Shown piece by piece: positions 27,246-35,767 of a stretch of DNA of 64,000 nt. How positions within the stretch are numbered: the first letter of the stretch is position 1; each line of letters opens with the position of its first letter. The position numbers and the translations under genes were made by a program. Below the pieces are notes generated by a model. It saw only the letters and a program-made list of their open reading frames with translations, did no database searches and was not told where the DNA came from. The stretch is from Burkholderiales bacterium PBB3 (lineage in GTDB: Bacteria > Pseudomonadota > Gammaproteobacteria > Burkholderiales > Burkholderiaceae_C), in NCBI GenBank assembly GCA_002256115.1, contig NKIK01000026.1:1-64000 (forward strand), given 5' to 3'.

Positions 27246-27767
27246 GGGGAAATAAAGATCTCCGCCCCAAGGGGCGGGGTATTCAGAACAGCCCTGGCTG
27301 AAAGTCCGAATGTAGTTGCTGATATTCTTGTCCCTGATTCTTTACGTACTTGCCAATCGTTGCCTCGTCTCCGTGCTTGCCCACTGTGCTCGCAAAATAC
27401 CCATCGGTCCAGAACTCACCGCCCCACAGCCTCTTCTTCACCTGAGGGCAGCGCTTGAAAATTTCTCTCGCCGTTATGCTTTTGAGCATCGTCACAATTT
27501 TCGTCACGCTGTATCTGGGAACCGACTGCACAAGAAAATGGACGTGATCTTTGTCCGTACCAATTTCCAAAAACTTGATTTCATACCTCTGCTCTATCCC
27601 CAGACACACCTCTTTGAGTACCTCATCAACGTCATCGTCAAATACGGCCCTCCGATACTTCGCGGGAAACACTACGTGGTACAGCAGTGCCGTAACGTTG
27701 TGACTCTTGTGTATGTATTCGCTCATCCGCCAAGATTACGCCCCAAGGGGCGGGGAATTTACCCCCA
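27246..27767 (-). mobile_element. IS200-like element (IS200/IS605 family), single-gene
   Basis: An element of about 520 bases carrying only tnpA, with no tnpB. Subterminal hairpins at both ends share CGCCCCAAGGGGCGGGG (27262-27279 and 27739-27755), as expected for the structure-specific ends recognised by Y1 transposases. There are no terminal inverted repeats or target duplication, also typical. Exact ends are uncertain by a few bases. It is inserted in the same direction as the interrupted GGDEF gene. Confidence 0.88.
27283..27726 (-). CDS. tnpA: IS200-type Y1 transposase TnpA
   Basis: A 147-residue HUH-superfamily transposase. The metal-binding HUH motif is His61-Val-His63 (HVHFLVQ) and the nucleophilic tyrosine is Tyr127 in IGKYVKNQG. 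It opens with HNVTALLYHVVFPAKYRR, a classic Y1_Tnp start. Length and motifs are complete, so the element should be mobile as a single-stranded peel-and-paste transposon. Start ATG 27724-27726. Confidence 0.93.
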   Translation of the reverse strand: MSEYIHKSHNVTALLYHVVFPAKYRRAVFDDDVDEVLKEVCLGIEQRYEIKFLEIGTDKDHVHFLVQSVPRYSVTKIVTMLKSITAREIFKRCPQVKKRLWGGEFWTDGYFASTVGKHGDEATIGKYVKNQGQEYQQLHSDFQPGLF

Positions 27768-28662
27768 GTGATTAAATTTCTCCATATTGACCCTAAAACG
27801 CTCAAAGGCTGCCAGCACCAAAGCCTCGTCCGGGCAATGCATCAACACGGCAAACTGCTCTCCACCCAAGCGATACAGTCGGTCGTAAGTTCGAAACGTA
27901 TTGTTCACAATACGGGCTACCAGGATCAGCACTTCCTCGGCGATCAGATGCCCGTTCTTGTCGTTGATGGCGCTGAAGTTATCTACGCTGATGGTGCCCA
28001 ACCAATAGTTGGGTGGCACACGGTGGCGGCGCTCTTGGCCGGGCAGCGTCGCAACGTTGGTATCGCGCGCGCCACCCTCACCCAGTTCATCCAGCACGGC
28101 GCTGTAGAAGGTGTCATCCAAGGACTTGCGGTTCAAAAGTCCGGTCAGAGGATCACGGTCGCTGTAGGCCAAAAGGTTGTACATATTCCGGTACACATGC
28201 AGCAAGTCGCGTACGATTTCTTGCTGCCCTATCTGCAACGCCCCACCCGAGTGGATTTCTACGATGCCTTGGTCATCACCACTGTCATCGGAATACAAGG
28301 GGGTATAAGAAATACGAGGGCCTTCTTCTCCTGCCCAGGCAATTTCCAGCAAATTTCGGTCTTGAAGGCAGCGCCAGCGGTCACGCATATCCTCAAGCGC
28401 TGGCAAAGTCTGAAAATCAACCCGCAAGGGATCCACCACTTTGCCACCACCACGCCCATCCAGCGCCACCACATCCAACCAGCGCTTGGTGCCCTCCTCA
28501 CTGACCACCCGCGCCAGCACAATCCGGTCTATTCGCAATAGATCCAACACTGCCTTTGCAAGGGTGAGTTCCAAAAGATTGCGATCACGGTGATCAGTCA
28601 ACTTAATGGTGTGTTCGGTGAGTGTAGACATGGCTGGAAAATAGCCCTGGAACTCAAATCCG

Positions 28663-29940
28663 TCACCTTTTTGCAGCCTCGCGATAGGCCTCAGTAGCCC
28701 CCTGAATATCATTACGTTGCTCTGCCAGTTGGGCCATGGCAAGCCACGCATCACGCTGCAATTCCCGATCCTGCAAACGGGGTAGCGATTGCTTGATCAG
28801 CTGCTGCGCCTTGCCCCAAAGACTCAAGCGCATGCAGATGCAACCCGCCAGATATTGCAGCACAGCATCGCTGGGTTTGCCCATTTGCGCGCTTTCTATG
28901 CGTGCCAGCCAAGCGGCATCGGGCACAGCGTTGGCCGCACTGAAACCCGCCTCCAGTATCCTGACGAGCTTCACTTTTTGCACCATCGTCAGTGCATCGC
29001 CCGATTGCACCATGCGGCTCCATACCGGCAACACCCACTGATGGGCCAGCGCAGTATCGCCACCGACCTCGATGAGGCGTTCCGTCGCTTCCAGCGCGAC
29101 GTCGGTAAGCGCCTGCTCCTCCTTGCTCAGCGCATTCCAGGCTGCCTGCACTTGCACTTGGTCATGGGCTGAACGCAGCATTTCTATCGCCAGGCCCCGG
29201 GCAATGCTTCGGCCAGCCGCTTCCGAAAAAGACCGGTGCTTGGTCAATTGGCGTGCCGTCTCCAATGCCAACTGGGCCTTGCCGGCATGGCGGGCCGCCT
29301 TGAAGCGCAAGCGCAGGGCCAAAGTTCGCCGCGCAGCACCATGGGGGAGCTGGTCCAGCCATTGCATGGCCGAGCCCGCATCGCGGTCATCGAACGCCCA
29401 ACGCGCAGCGCGCATTTGCATCCCTTCACGGGCATCTTGCGCATCCCGTTTGCTGGTTTGCTTCAGCGCCTCTTGAAAATGAAAGTCGCGACGGGTTTTG
29501 TCTTGCACGGCGTGGGCACCTTCTGCCGCCAAAAGATGCGCAATCGCCCGCAACCGCCCCGCTTGCGGAAGCTGCTCACCACTGCGCTGTACCGACTCCT
29601 CTAAGGATGCCATCAACTCCCCGGCCTTGCGTGCCCGAACAAAACGGCCCGATACCAAATGGAACCACGCATCAAGCAAGGAGGCGTAAATGGCACGCTC
29701 GCGCTGCGACAAACGCCAATCACGCGCACGCTGGGGAATGCGCAACAGCGCCGACAAAGCGCGCAAGGCTAGATGAAGCAGCAAAAACCCGATGGCCAAC
29801 GTCAATAGAGCCAAATTCAGTGAAACATCCACGCGATGGGGTGGCCAATACACCGTCACGGTTCCGTGGTTATTGCCAGCGAAGAGCGCACTCACCGCAG
29901 CAACCGCGAACAGAGCCATGAGCCACAGTGCCGCACGCAT
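28663..29940 (-). CDS. hemY: HemY, tetratricopeptide protein of haem synthesis cluster
   Basis: A 425-residue inner-membrane protein with two N-terminal membrane segments (about 3-21 and 42-65) and a long helical TPR-like region. It matches the HemY N-terminal domain family of proteobacteria, a proposed scaffold for late haem enzymes; it is not the Gram-positive oxidase of the same name. It is the last gene of hemC-hemD-hemX-hemY on the minus strand, two bases after hemX. Confidence 0.92.
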   Translation of the reverse strand: MRAALWLMALFAVAAVSALFAGNNHGTVTVYWPPHRVDVSLNLALLTLAIGFLLLHLALRALSALLRIPQRARDWRLSQRERAIYASLLDAWFHLVSGRFVRARKAGELMASLEESVQRSGEQLPQAGRLRAIAHLLAAEGAHAVQDKTRRDFHFQEALKQTSKRDAQDAREGMQMRAARWAFDDRDAGSAMQWLDQLPHGAARRTLALRLRFKAARHAGKAQLALETARQLTKHRSFSEAAGRSIARGLAIEMLRSAHDQVQVQAAWNALSKEEQALTDVALEATERLIEVGGDTALAHQWVLPVWSRMVQSGDALTMVQKVKLVRILEAGFSAANAVPDAAWLARIESAQMGKPSDAVLQYLAGCICMRLSLWGKAQQLIKQSLPRLQDRELQRDAWLAMAQLAEQRNDIQGATEAYREAAKR

Positions 29941-29942
29941 GC

Positions 29943-31007
29943 TCAGCGCCCTGCCGCCGCAGTCGAGAGCGCGGCCAAGGTATCGTCCATACGCGGCAGT
30001 TCCAAGGACTTCATTTGTACTTGAACCTGTTGCAATAGATTCAAGGCCGTTTGTGTCTTGCGCGATCCGTTATCAAAATAGCGTGACAAACTCATAGCAG
30101 CCGTTGCGAGATCGGCACGGGCCGAGTCCGTCTGGCGCGCCAGAAGGCCCAATCGGGCGTTCAATATCTTCAACTTCAGGTTCTCGCGCAAGAAAAACAC
30201 CTGTTCGGGCGACAAAAGAGCGGCCTCGGGCGTTTCAACGCGGCCTACCCGCACCAGGGTGCGCAGCTCATCGCGCACGGCAATCCCCAAACGCCCCCAC
30301 CAGCTGGATACCGACTCTTCTGCTTTGCGCTTGAGCGGTTCCGTGTTTCGCTGGGGTAGCAAAGCATTGGCAACGGGCACGTCATCCGCCAACAAAGCCA
30401 GTTCATCCAGCTTGACCAGCAATGCGGGCGTGTCTGCCAGAACCGTGGCTTTAATGCGCGCCACGTCCCGGGCCAAGGCGCGCTGCAATGGGGTCAAGCG
30501 GGGCTGTGCTGCCCGCGTGACGCGCTGCTCAGCGGTTTTCAAAGCTGCCAGCAGCGGCTCCACGCTGCCCGTCAATTGCGCCTGCTGTTGCGCCAAGCGC
30601 ACGGCGGACTCAATGTCAACGACCAAGTTTTCGTCCCGAGACCGGGAGAGGCTTTGCATCAACTCTTCAAGCTGGGTGCGCTGCAGGGACACTTCGCTCA
30701 AGCGCGCCTCTGCCACGGCCAACTTGGCAGCCGTGTCCAAGGCTATTTCTTGCGCTTGTTTGGCCATGGCGTTGGCGGCTGCAGCTACAGCTCCGGCATC
30801 CGCGCTTTGCCGGGCCAACTGTTCTTGTATGCCGTTGAGTTTTTGCCACAACAATACGCAGCCCACCAATGCCAGAAAGGCGACAACCGTTGCCAGCCAG
30901 GTCAAGCCGTAGCCAGGTTTAGCCAATGCGGGTGCCGCGCCGGTAGCGGATGCCGCGTTGACCGCAGCGTCCACCGCCGCTTCATGGGGAGGAGATGCAG
31001 AGGTCAT
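29943..31007 (-). CDS. hemX: HemX-like membrane protein
   Basis: A 354-residue protein annotated in many genomes as uroporphyrinogen-III C-methyltransferase, though it lacks a methyltransferase fold. It has a short cytoplasmic tail, one membrane helix (about 34-54), a coiled coil (about 58-130), and a C-terminal helical domain (ENLKLKILNARLGLLARQ). With HemY it may organise haem-pathway enzymes at the membrane. ATG overlaps the hemD stop by four bases. Confidence 0.9.
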   Translation of the reverse strand: MTSASPPHEAAVDAAVNAASATGAAPALAKPGYGLTWLATVVAFLALVGCVLLWQKLNGIQEQLARQSADAGAVAAAANAMAKQAQEIALDTAAKLAVAEARLSEVSLQRTQLEELMQSLSRSRDENLVVDIESAVRLAQQQAQLTGSVEPLLAALKTAEQRVTRAAQPRLTPLQRALARDVARIKATVLADTPALLVKLDELALLADDVPVANALLPQRNTEPLKRKAEESVSSWWGRLGIAVRDELRTLVRVGRVETPEAALLSPEQVFFLRENLKLKILNARLGLLARQTDSARADLATAAMSLSRYFDNGSRKTQTALNLLQQVQVQMKSLELPRMDDTLAALSTAAAGR

Positions 31008-31804
31008 TGCATGGACTCAATGGACGCCAACAAGGACGCCAGACTGGGGCGAGATTCACAGACATGAACAAACCCCGCTTTGCGCGCGGTATCGCCAATG
31101 CGGGGGTGTGTGACGACTGCCTTTGCCGCACGCCAATCTTGGTCGGGGCAACTGGCCACCAGGTTGGCAATGGCCTCGGAGCTGCTGAACATCCATACCG
31201 AACCATCGGATGCCGCCTGCTGTGCCGTATTCAACGCATCACCTTGGAGCCTCACGGGCACGCGCTGGTAAGAAACCACATAGTCGACACTCGCGCCCGC
31301 CAGCTTCACTTGCTTGGCAAACCAGTCGCGTCCATGCCCCTCACCGGACAGCACCTCCGTGGCACTGGTGCCAGCACCACGCACAATCAACACACGAGTA
31401 CCCGCTTGCATTTTGGAGCCGATAACCGCCCACAAGGCTTCCGAGTCAAATTGCTGTGAGTCTTGATCCGGCGCATCAATCCAGGCCGACTCAGCCCCAG
31501 CCCGAAGCAGTGCCGCAACCGTACCCGGGCCCGTGGCAAATGCTCTTGTTTTAATAGCTGCTCCCGCACAAAACACGGGGCCTACAGCCCGATTGGATGC
31601 AAAAAAGTGCTCCACAGCATTGCCACTGACGAACATAGCACCGTCGTACTCTGCCAGACGCTGGCCCGCGTCTGCCACGGCCTGGGTGTCTGCAGCGGCA
31701 GCCACCTCAACCAGGGGCAATGCCACCGCTTTGTAGCCGGTATCCATCAGTGCGGCGGCCCACTTGTTGGCCTCGCGCAGGGGGCGGGTAATGATCACGC
31801 GCAT
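31004..31804 (-). CDS. hemD: Uroporphyrinogen-III synthase
   Basis: HemD closes hydroxymethylbilane to uroporphyrinogen III with inversion of ring D. The 266-residue protein starts MRVIITRPLREANKW, typical of the family, and has the FATGPGTVAALL segment and late VVTHPRIGDTARKAGF. The start is ATG 31802-31804, four bases after the hemC stop. A far longer frame to 32182 is antisense-like and unsupported. Residues about 74-88 (around CAGAAIKTRA) come from a copy of the GCGGGAGCAGCTAT repeat, adding a loop absent from typical HemD. Confidence 0.92.
   Translation of the reverse strand: MRVIITRPLREANKWAAALMDTGYKAVALPLVEVAAAADTQAVADAGQRLAEYDGAMFVSGNAVEHFFASNRAVGPVFCAGAAIKTRAFATGPGTVAALLRAGAESAWIDAPDQDSQQFDSEALWAVIGSKMQAGTRVLIVRGAGTSATEVLSGEGHGRDWFAKQVKLAGASVDYVVSYQRVPVRLQGDALNTAQQAASDGSVWMFSSSEAIANLVASCPDQDWRAAKAVVTHPRIGDTARKAGFVHVCESRPSLASLLASIESMQ
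31542..31583 (-). repeat. GCGGGAGCAGCTAT-type repeat, copy d (inside hemD)
   Basis: On the minus strand: GCCCCGTGTTTTGTGCGGGA, GCAGCTATT, AAAACAAGAGC. It is in frame within hemD, encoding GAAIKTRA, the same phase as copy c in sppA (GAAIKKEA). Confidence 0.7.
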
Positions 31805-31808
31805 CGTG

Positions 31809-32723
31809 TCAGGCTCCTGATGTGACAGGAACTCGGGCTTGCAGTGCCCGCGCCACCTGTTCGCCCAAAGCAACGGCTGACGCCTCATCAGACACCAGGC
31901 CCTGCGCCTGCTCGGCGACCAAGGGCAGTTGTCCCTGCGGGTCTCCCCATGCCGCACGGATGGACAGCACAGGCCCTTGCAAAGTTGCAAAAGCCGCCAG
32001 TGGCATGGAACAGCTGCCACCCATGACACGGCTGACTGCGCGTTCTGCGGACACGGCCAAAAGCGTGGGCAGGTGCCGCAGGGAATCCAGCGCCGCACGC
32101 ACATCTGTACGGTCGCTGCGAATTTCAATGCCCAAGGCACCTTGGCCGGCGGCTGGCAACATTTGCTCTGGCTCGAACGCACTGCGCAATCGGTCTTCCA
32201 GGCCCAATCGTTTCAAACCTGCGGCGGCCAGCACAATGCCGTCGTACAAACCCTCGTCCAGTTTCTTCAAGCGTGTATCCAGATTGCCGCGCAAGGGCTC
32301 TATGCGCAAGTCAGGCCGCAAAGACTTCAACAGCGCCATACGACGTAAGCTGGATGTTCCGACCACCGCCCCGTTGGGCAGATCGTCCAGACTGGCATAC
32401 CGGGGTGATACCCAAGCGTCACGCGGATCTTCGCGTTCCATCACACAGGCCAGGCTGAAACCGGGTGGCAACTCCATGGGCACATCTTTGAGTGAATGCA
32501 CGGCCAGATCAGCCCGTCCGTCTTCCAAAGCGAGCTCCAATTCCTTCACAAACAGACCCTTGCCACCCACCTTACTCAAGGAGCGGTCCAGGATCTGATC
32601 GCCGCGCGTGGTCATACCCAAAAGCGTTACGCTGTGTCCGCGTTCTTGCAGCAGTGTCTTGACGTGTTCTGCCTGCCACAGAGCCAGTCGGCTCTCTCGG
32701 GTGGCGATCGTGTAGTGCGACAA
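31809..32723 (-). CDS. hemC: Porphobilinogen deaminase (hydroxymethylbilane synthase)
   Basis: HemC polymerises four porphobilinogens using a dipyrromethane cofactor. The 304-residue protein has the N-terminal [37 protein letters not shown], and the cofactor-attachment Cys in [13 protein letters not shown]. The start appears to be TTG at 32721-32723. It heads hemCDXY and is divergent from ppc, with 97 bases between starts. Confidence 0.95.
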   Translation of the reverse strand: MSHYTIATRESRLALWQAEHVKTLLQERGHSVTLLGMTTRGDQILDRSLSKVGGKGLFVKELELALEDGRADLAVHSLKDVPMELPPGFSLACVMEREDPRDAWVSPRYASLDDLPNGAVVGTSSLRRMALLKSLRPDLRIEPLRGNLDTRLKKLDEGLYDGIVLAAAGLKRLGLEDRLRSAFEPEQMLPAAGQGALGIEIRSDRTDVRAALDSLRHLPTLLAVSAERAVSRVMGGSCSMPLAAFATLQGPVLSIRAAWGDPQGQLPLVAEQAQGLVSDEASAVALGEQVARALQARVPVTSGA

Positions 32724-32820
32724 AGTCGTAACCTGTGTGTAATCGTTTTAGGGGCTTCAATGCTAGCATGGGCAGCGACGCCAACCCGCCCGCCCCAACC
32801 CCTAGCCCCCACCCACCGCC

Positions 32821-35667
32821 ATGAAAAAAGCCGCCCCAGACGCGCCCGCCAAACGCGCCAAAGACAACGAACGCCCACTGATTGAAGACATCCGTCTCTT
32901 GGGTCGTATTTTGGGCGATGTGATTCGCGAGCAGGAAGGCGTGGACGCGTTTGAGCTAATCGAACGCATTCGTACCTTGTCGGTGGCCTTCCGGCGCGAG
33001 GCGGACCATGAGGCCGACAAGGCACTCAAGAAACTGCTCAAGGGTTTGTCGGGCGACCAGACGGTGAGCGTGATCCGCGCATTCACTTACTTCAGCCATT
33101 TGGCCAATTTGGCCGAAGACCGCCACCACATTCGCCGCCGCGCCATCCATGAACGCGCGGGTGACACCCAAGAGGGCAGCCTGGAAGTGGCGATGTCACG
33201 CCTGCGCTGGGGTGGCATTGCGCCCAAAGCCATTGCGACCATGTTGCAAAACAGTTATGTGGCACCCGTGCTCACCGCCCACCCCACAGAGGTGCAACGC
33301 AAAAGTATTCTGGATGCCGAGCGCGGTATTGCCCAACTGCTGACCCAGCGCGATGAAATCAAACTGCGCGGCAGCGCCTTTGATCCGAAGAAGGACGCCC
33401 TGACGCCGCGCGAACTGGCGACTAACGAGGCCCACATGCGTGCCCGCGTGATGCAGCTCTGGCAAACCCGCTTGCTGCGCTTTAGCAAGCTCACAGTGAT
33501 GGACGAGATTGAAAACGCGCTGAGCTACTACGAATCTACTTTCTTGCGAGAGATTCCCAAGCTCTATGCCAACCTGGAACAGCTCTTGGGCCAGCAGCCA
33601 GTGCACAGCTTTTTGCGCATGGGGCAGTGGATTGGCGGCGACCGCGACGGTAACCCGAATGTGAGTGCGCAGACGCTGGAATACGCGCTGCGCCGCCAGT
33701 CCGAGGTGGCGCTGCGCCACTACCTGACCGAAGTGCATTACCTGGGTGCTGAGCTATCTATCTCGGCCATGCTGAACCAGTACACGCCCGCGATGCAAGT
33801 GCTGGCCGATAGCTCACCCGATCGCAACGCCCACCGCATGGATGAGCCCTATCGCCGCGCGCTGACCGGTGTCTATGCGCGCCTGGCCGCTACGCTGAAA
33901 GACTTGACCGGGACTGAAGCCGCCCGGCATGCCGTAGCCCCACAAAACGCCTACGCCACGGCCGAAGAATTTGGTGCTGAACTACGCACCATTGAAGACT
34001 CCCTGAAGGCCAACCATGGCCAAGCGCTGGTGGCGCAGCGCCTGCATCCGCTCATTCGTGCGGTTGAGGTGTTTGGCTTCCACTTGGCGACCGTCGATCT
34101 GCGCCAAAGCTCTGACAAACACGAAGAGGTGGTGGCTGAACTGTTAAAGACGGCGCGTATCGAAGCTGACTACAGTGCGCTGGATGAAGCGGCGAAGCGC
34201 ACGCTACTGCTAGGTTTACTGAACGATGCCCGCACGCTGCAAGTGCAAGGCGTGGAGTACTCACCACACGCCCAGGGCGAACTGGCCATCTTCCGCATGG
34301 CCAAGGTCATGCGCCAGCGCTTTGGCCACCAGGCCATTCGCCACTACATCATCAGCCACACCGAAACGGTGAGCGATTTGCTGGAAGTGCTGCTCTTGCA
34401 AAAGGAAGTCGGCCTGATGCGCAGCACGCTGGACGCGCAGGCCATTAACGACCTGATCGTGGTGCCTTTGTTTGAAACGATTGAAGACTTGCGCAATGCC
34501 GCGCCCATCATGCGCGAGTTTTATGCGCTGCCGGGCATCAAAGCCATGATCACGCGCAGCGGTGCCGAGCAAGACATCATGCTGGGCTACTCGGACAGCA
34601 ACAAGGACGGTGGCATTTTTACCAGCAACTGGGAGTTGTACCGCGCCGAGATTGCGTTGGTGGACTTGTTTGACGAGCTCAACGCCAAAGGCCCCAGTGA
34701 AGCAGTCGCACCGACCACCATCCAGTTGCGTATGTTCCATGGCCGTGGCGGCACCGTGGGACGCGGCGGCGGTCCCAGCTATGAGGCCATCCTGGCCCAG
34801 CCGCCTGGCACGGTGCGCGGCCAGATTCGACTAACCGAGCAAGGCGAAGTGATTGGCTCCAAATACGCCAACCCAGAGATCGGCAGACGCAATCTGGAAA
34901 CCCTGGTAGCGGCCACACTGGAAGCTACGTTGCTGCAACCCACCAAGCCTGCCACCAAGGCCTTTTTAGAAGCTGCGGCAACACTGTCCAGCAACAGCAT
35001 GGCGGCTTACCGTACCCTGGTGTATGAGACTCCAGGCTTCACGGAATACTTCTTCAGCTCCACCCCCATTCGCGAAATCGCAGAGCTGAATATTGGCTCG
35101 CGCCCTGCATCGCGCAAGGCCAATCAACGCATTGAAGACCTGCGCGCCATTCCCTGGGGCTTTAGTTGGGGCCAATGCCGCCTGACACTACCCGGCTGGT
35201 ACGGCTTTGGCTCGGCCGTGCACACCTTCATCAACGCGGGCACGACCGAAGAGGTGAAAGAACGCACCGCATTGCTGCAAAAAATGGTGAAGCAGTGGCC
35301 CTTCTTTCGCACGCTCTTGTCCAATATGGACATGGTGATGGCCAAGAGCGACTTGGCGCTGGCTTCCCGCTATTCCGAACTGGTGAGCGATGCGCGCCTG
35401 CGCAAGAAAATCTTTGCGGCCATTGAAGCCGAATGGCACCTAACGGCACAGGCCCTGTCCACCATCACCGGTGAGAAAAATCGCCTGGCCAATAACGCGG
35501 CGCTGCAGCGCTCTATCCGCCATCGCTTCCCCTATATCGACCCGCTGCACCACTTGCAAGTGGAGCTGGTGCGCCGCTACCGCGAAGGCAAAGCCGACGA
35601 GCGTGTACAGCGCGGCATCCACATCTCGATCAACGGGATTGCAGCGGGACTGCGCAATACCGGCTAG
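32821..35667 (+). CDS. ppc: Phosphoenolpyruvate carboxylase
   Basis: Ppc carboxylates PEP to oxaloacetate and refills the TCA cycle. The 948-residue protein has the catalytic His154 in [13 protein letters not shown], the [10 protein letters not shown] motif with Lys595, the [14 protein letters not shown] loop, and the canonical C-terminus [13 protein letters not shown]. Length is normal. ATG 32821 is used. A strong bidirectional terminator follows. Confidence 0.97.
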   Translation: MKKAAPDAPAKRAKDNERPLIEDIRLLGRILGDVIREQEGVDAFELIERIRTLSVAFRREADHEADKALKKLLKGLSGDQTVSVIRAFTYFSHLANLAEDRHHIRRRAIHERAGDTQEGSLEVAMSRLRWGGIAPKAIATMLQNSYVAPVLTAHPTEVQRKSILDAERGIAQLLTQRDEIKLRGSAFDPKKDALTPRELATNEAHMRARVMQLWQTRLLRFSKLTVMDEIENALSYYESTFLREIPKLYANLEQLLGQQPVHSFLRMGQWIGGDRDGNPNVSAQTLEYALRRQSEVALRHYLTEVHYLGAELSISAMLNQYTPAMQVLADSSPDRNAHRMDEPYRRALTGVYARLAATLKDLTGTEAARHAVAPQNAYATAEEFGAELRTIEDSLKANHGQALVAQRLHPLIRAVEVFGFHLATVDLRQSSDKHEEVVAELLKTARIEADYSALDEAAKRTLLLGLLNDARTLQVQGVEYSPHAQGELAIFRMAKVMRQRFGHQAIRHYIISHTETVSDLLEVLLLQKEVGLMRSTLDAQAINDLIVVPLFETIEDLRNAAPIMREFYALPGIKAMITRSGAEQDIMLGYSDSNKDGGIFTSNWELYRAEIALVDLFDELNAKGPSEAVAPTTIQLRMFHGRGGTVGRGGGPSYEAILAQPPGTVRGQIRLTEQGEVIGSKYANPEIGRRNLETLVAATLEATLLQPTKPATKAFLEAAATLSSNSMAAYRTLVYETPGFTEYFFSSTPIREIAELNIGSRPASRKANQRIEDLRAIPWGFSWGQCRLTLPGWYGFGSAVHTFINAGTTEEVKERTALLQKMVKQWPFFRTLLSNMDMVMAKSDLALASRYSELVSDARLRKKIFAAIEAEWHLTAQALSTITGEKNRLANNAALQRSIRHRFPYIDPLHHLQVELVRRYREGKADERVQRGIHISINGIAAGLRNTG

Positions 35668-35699
35668 CGAACAAGAAAAGCCTGCGACCCACGCAAAAG

Positions 35700-35728
35700 A
35701 GCCCGGCATGCCGGGCTCTTTTTTTGTC
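35700..35728 (+). terminator. Bidirectional terminator between ppc and the M16 protease
   Basis: AGAGCCCGGCATGCCGGGCTCTTTTTTT: a perfect palindromic stem with a T-run on the plus strand and an A-run on the other side, suited to terminate both convergent transcripts. Confidence 0.88.
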
Positions 35729-35767
35729 CGCTGGATGCACTCCAGCGGAGCTACTTCGCCGCAAGGC

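Larger units (their letters stand above)
27045..28631 (-). pseudogene. GGDEF-domain gene split by an IS200-like insertion
   Basis: The 5' part (28631 to about 27768, start ATG 28629-28631, MSTLTEHTIKLTDH) encodes about 288 native residues with a GAF-like N-terminal region and most of a GGDEF domain, including RDPLTGLLNRKSLDD and RLGGEQFAVLM. Reading then enters the IS and stops at 27759. The missing end of the domain (VGNLTACAGFTRV to KVGAVDLF) resumes in the same direction at about 27242 and stops at 27045. The original joint was probably NHW-PQVG. The active-site motif is GGEQF rather than GGDEF or GGEEF, so the intact protein may already have lacked diguanylate cyclase activity. A truncated product could still be made. 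Confidence 0.9.

Noticed and set aside
30104..30912. Plus-strand open frames across hemX and hemY
   Set aside because: They are antisense frames with no recognisable product, and lie within well-supported minus-strand genes.
31805..32182. 126-codon N-terminal extension of hemD
   Set aside because: It overlaps hemC on the same strand in another frame; HemD begins canonically at 31804.
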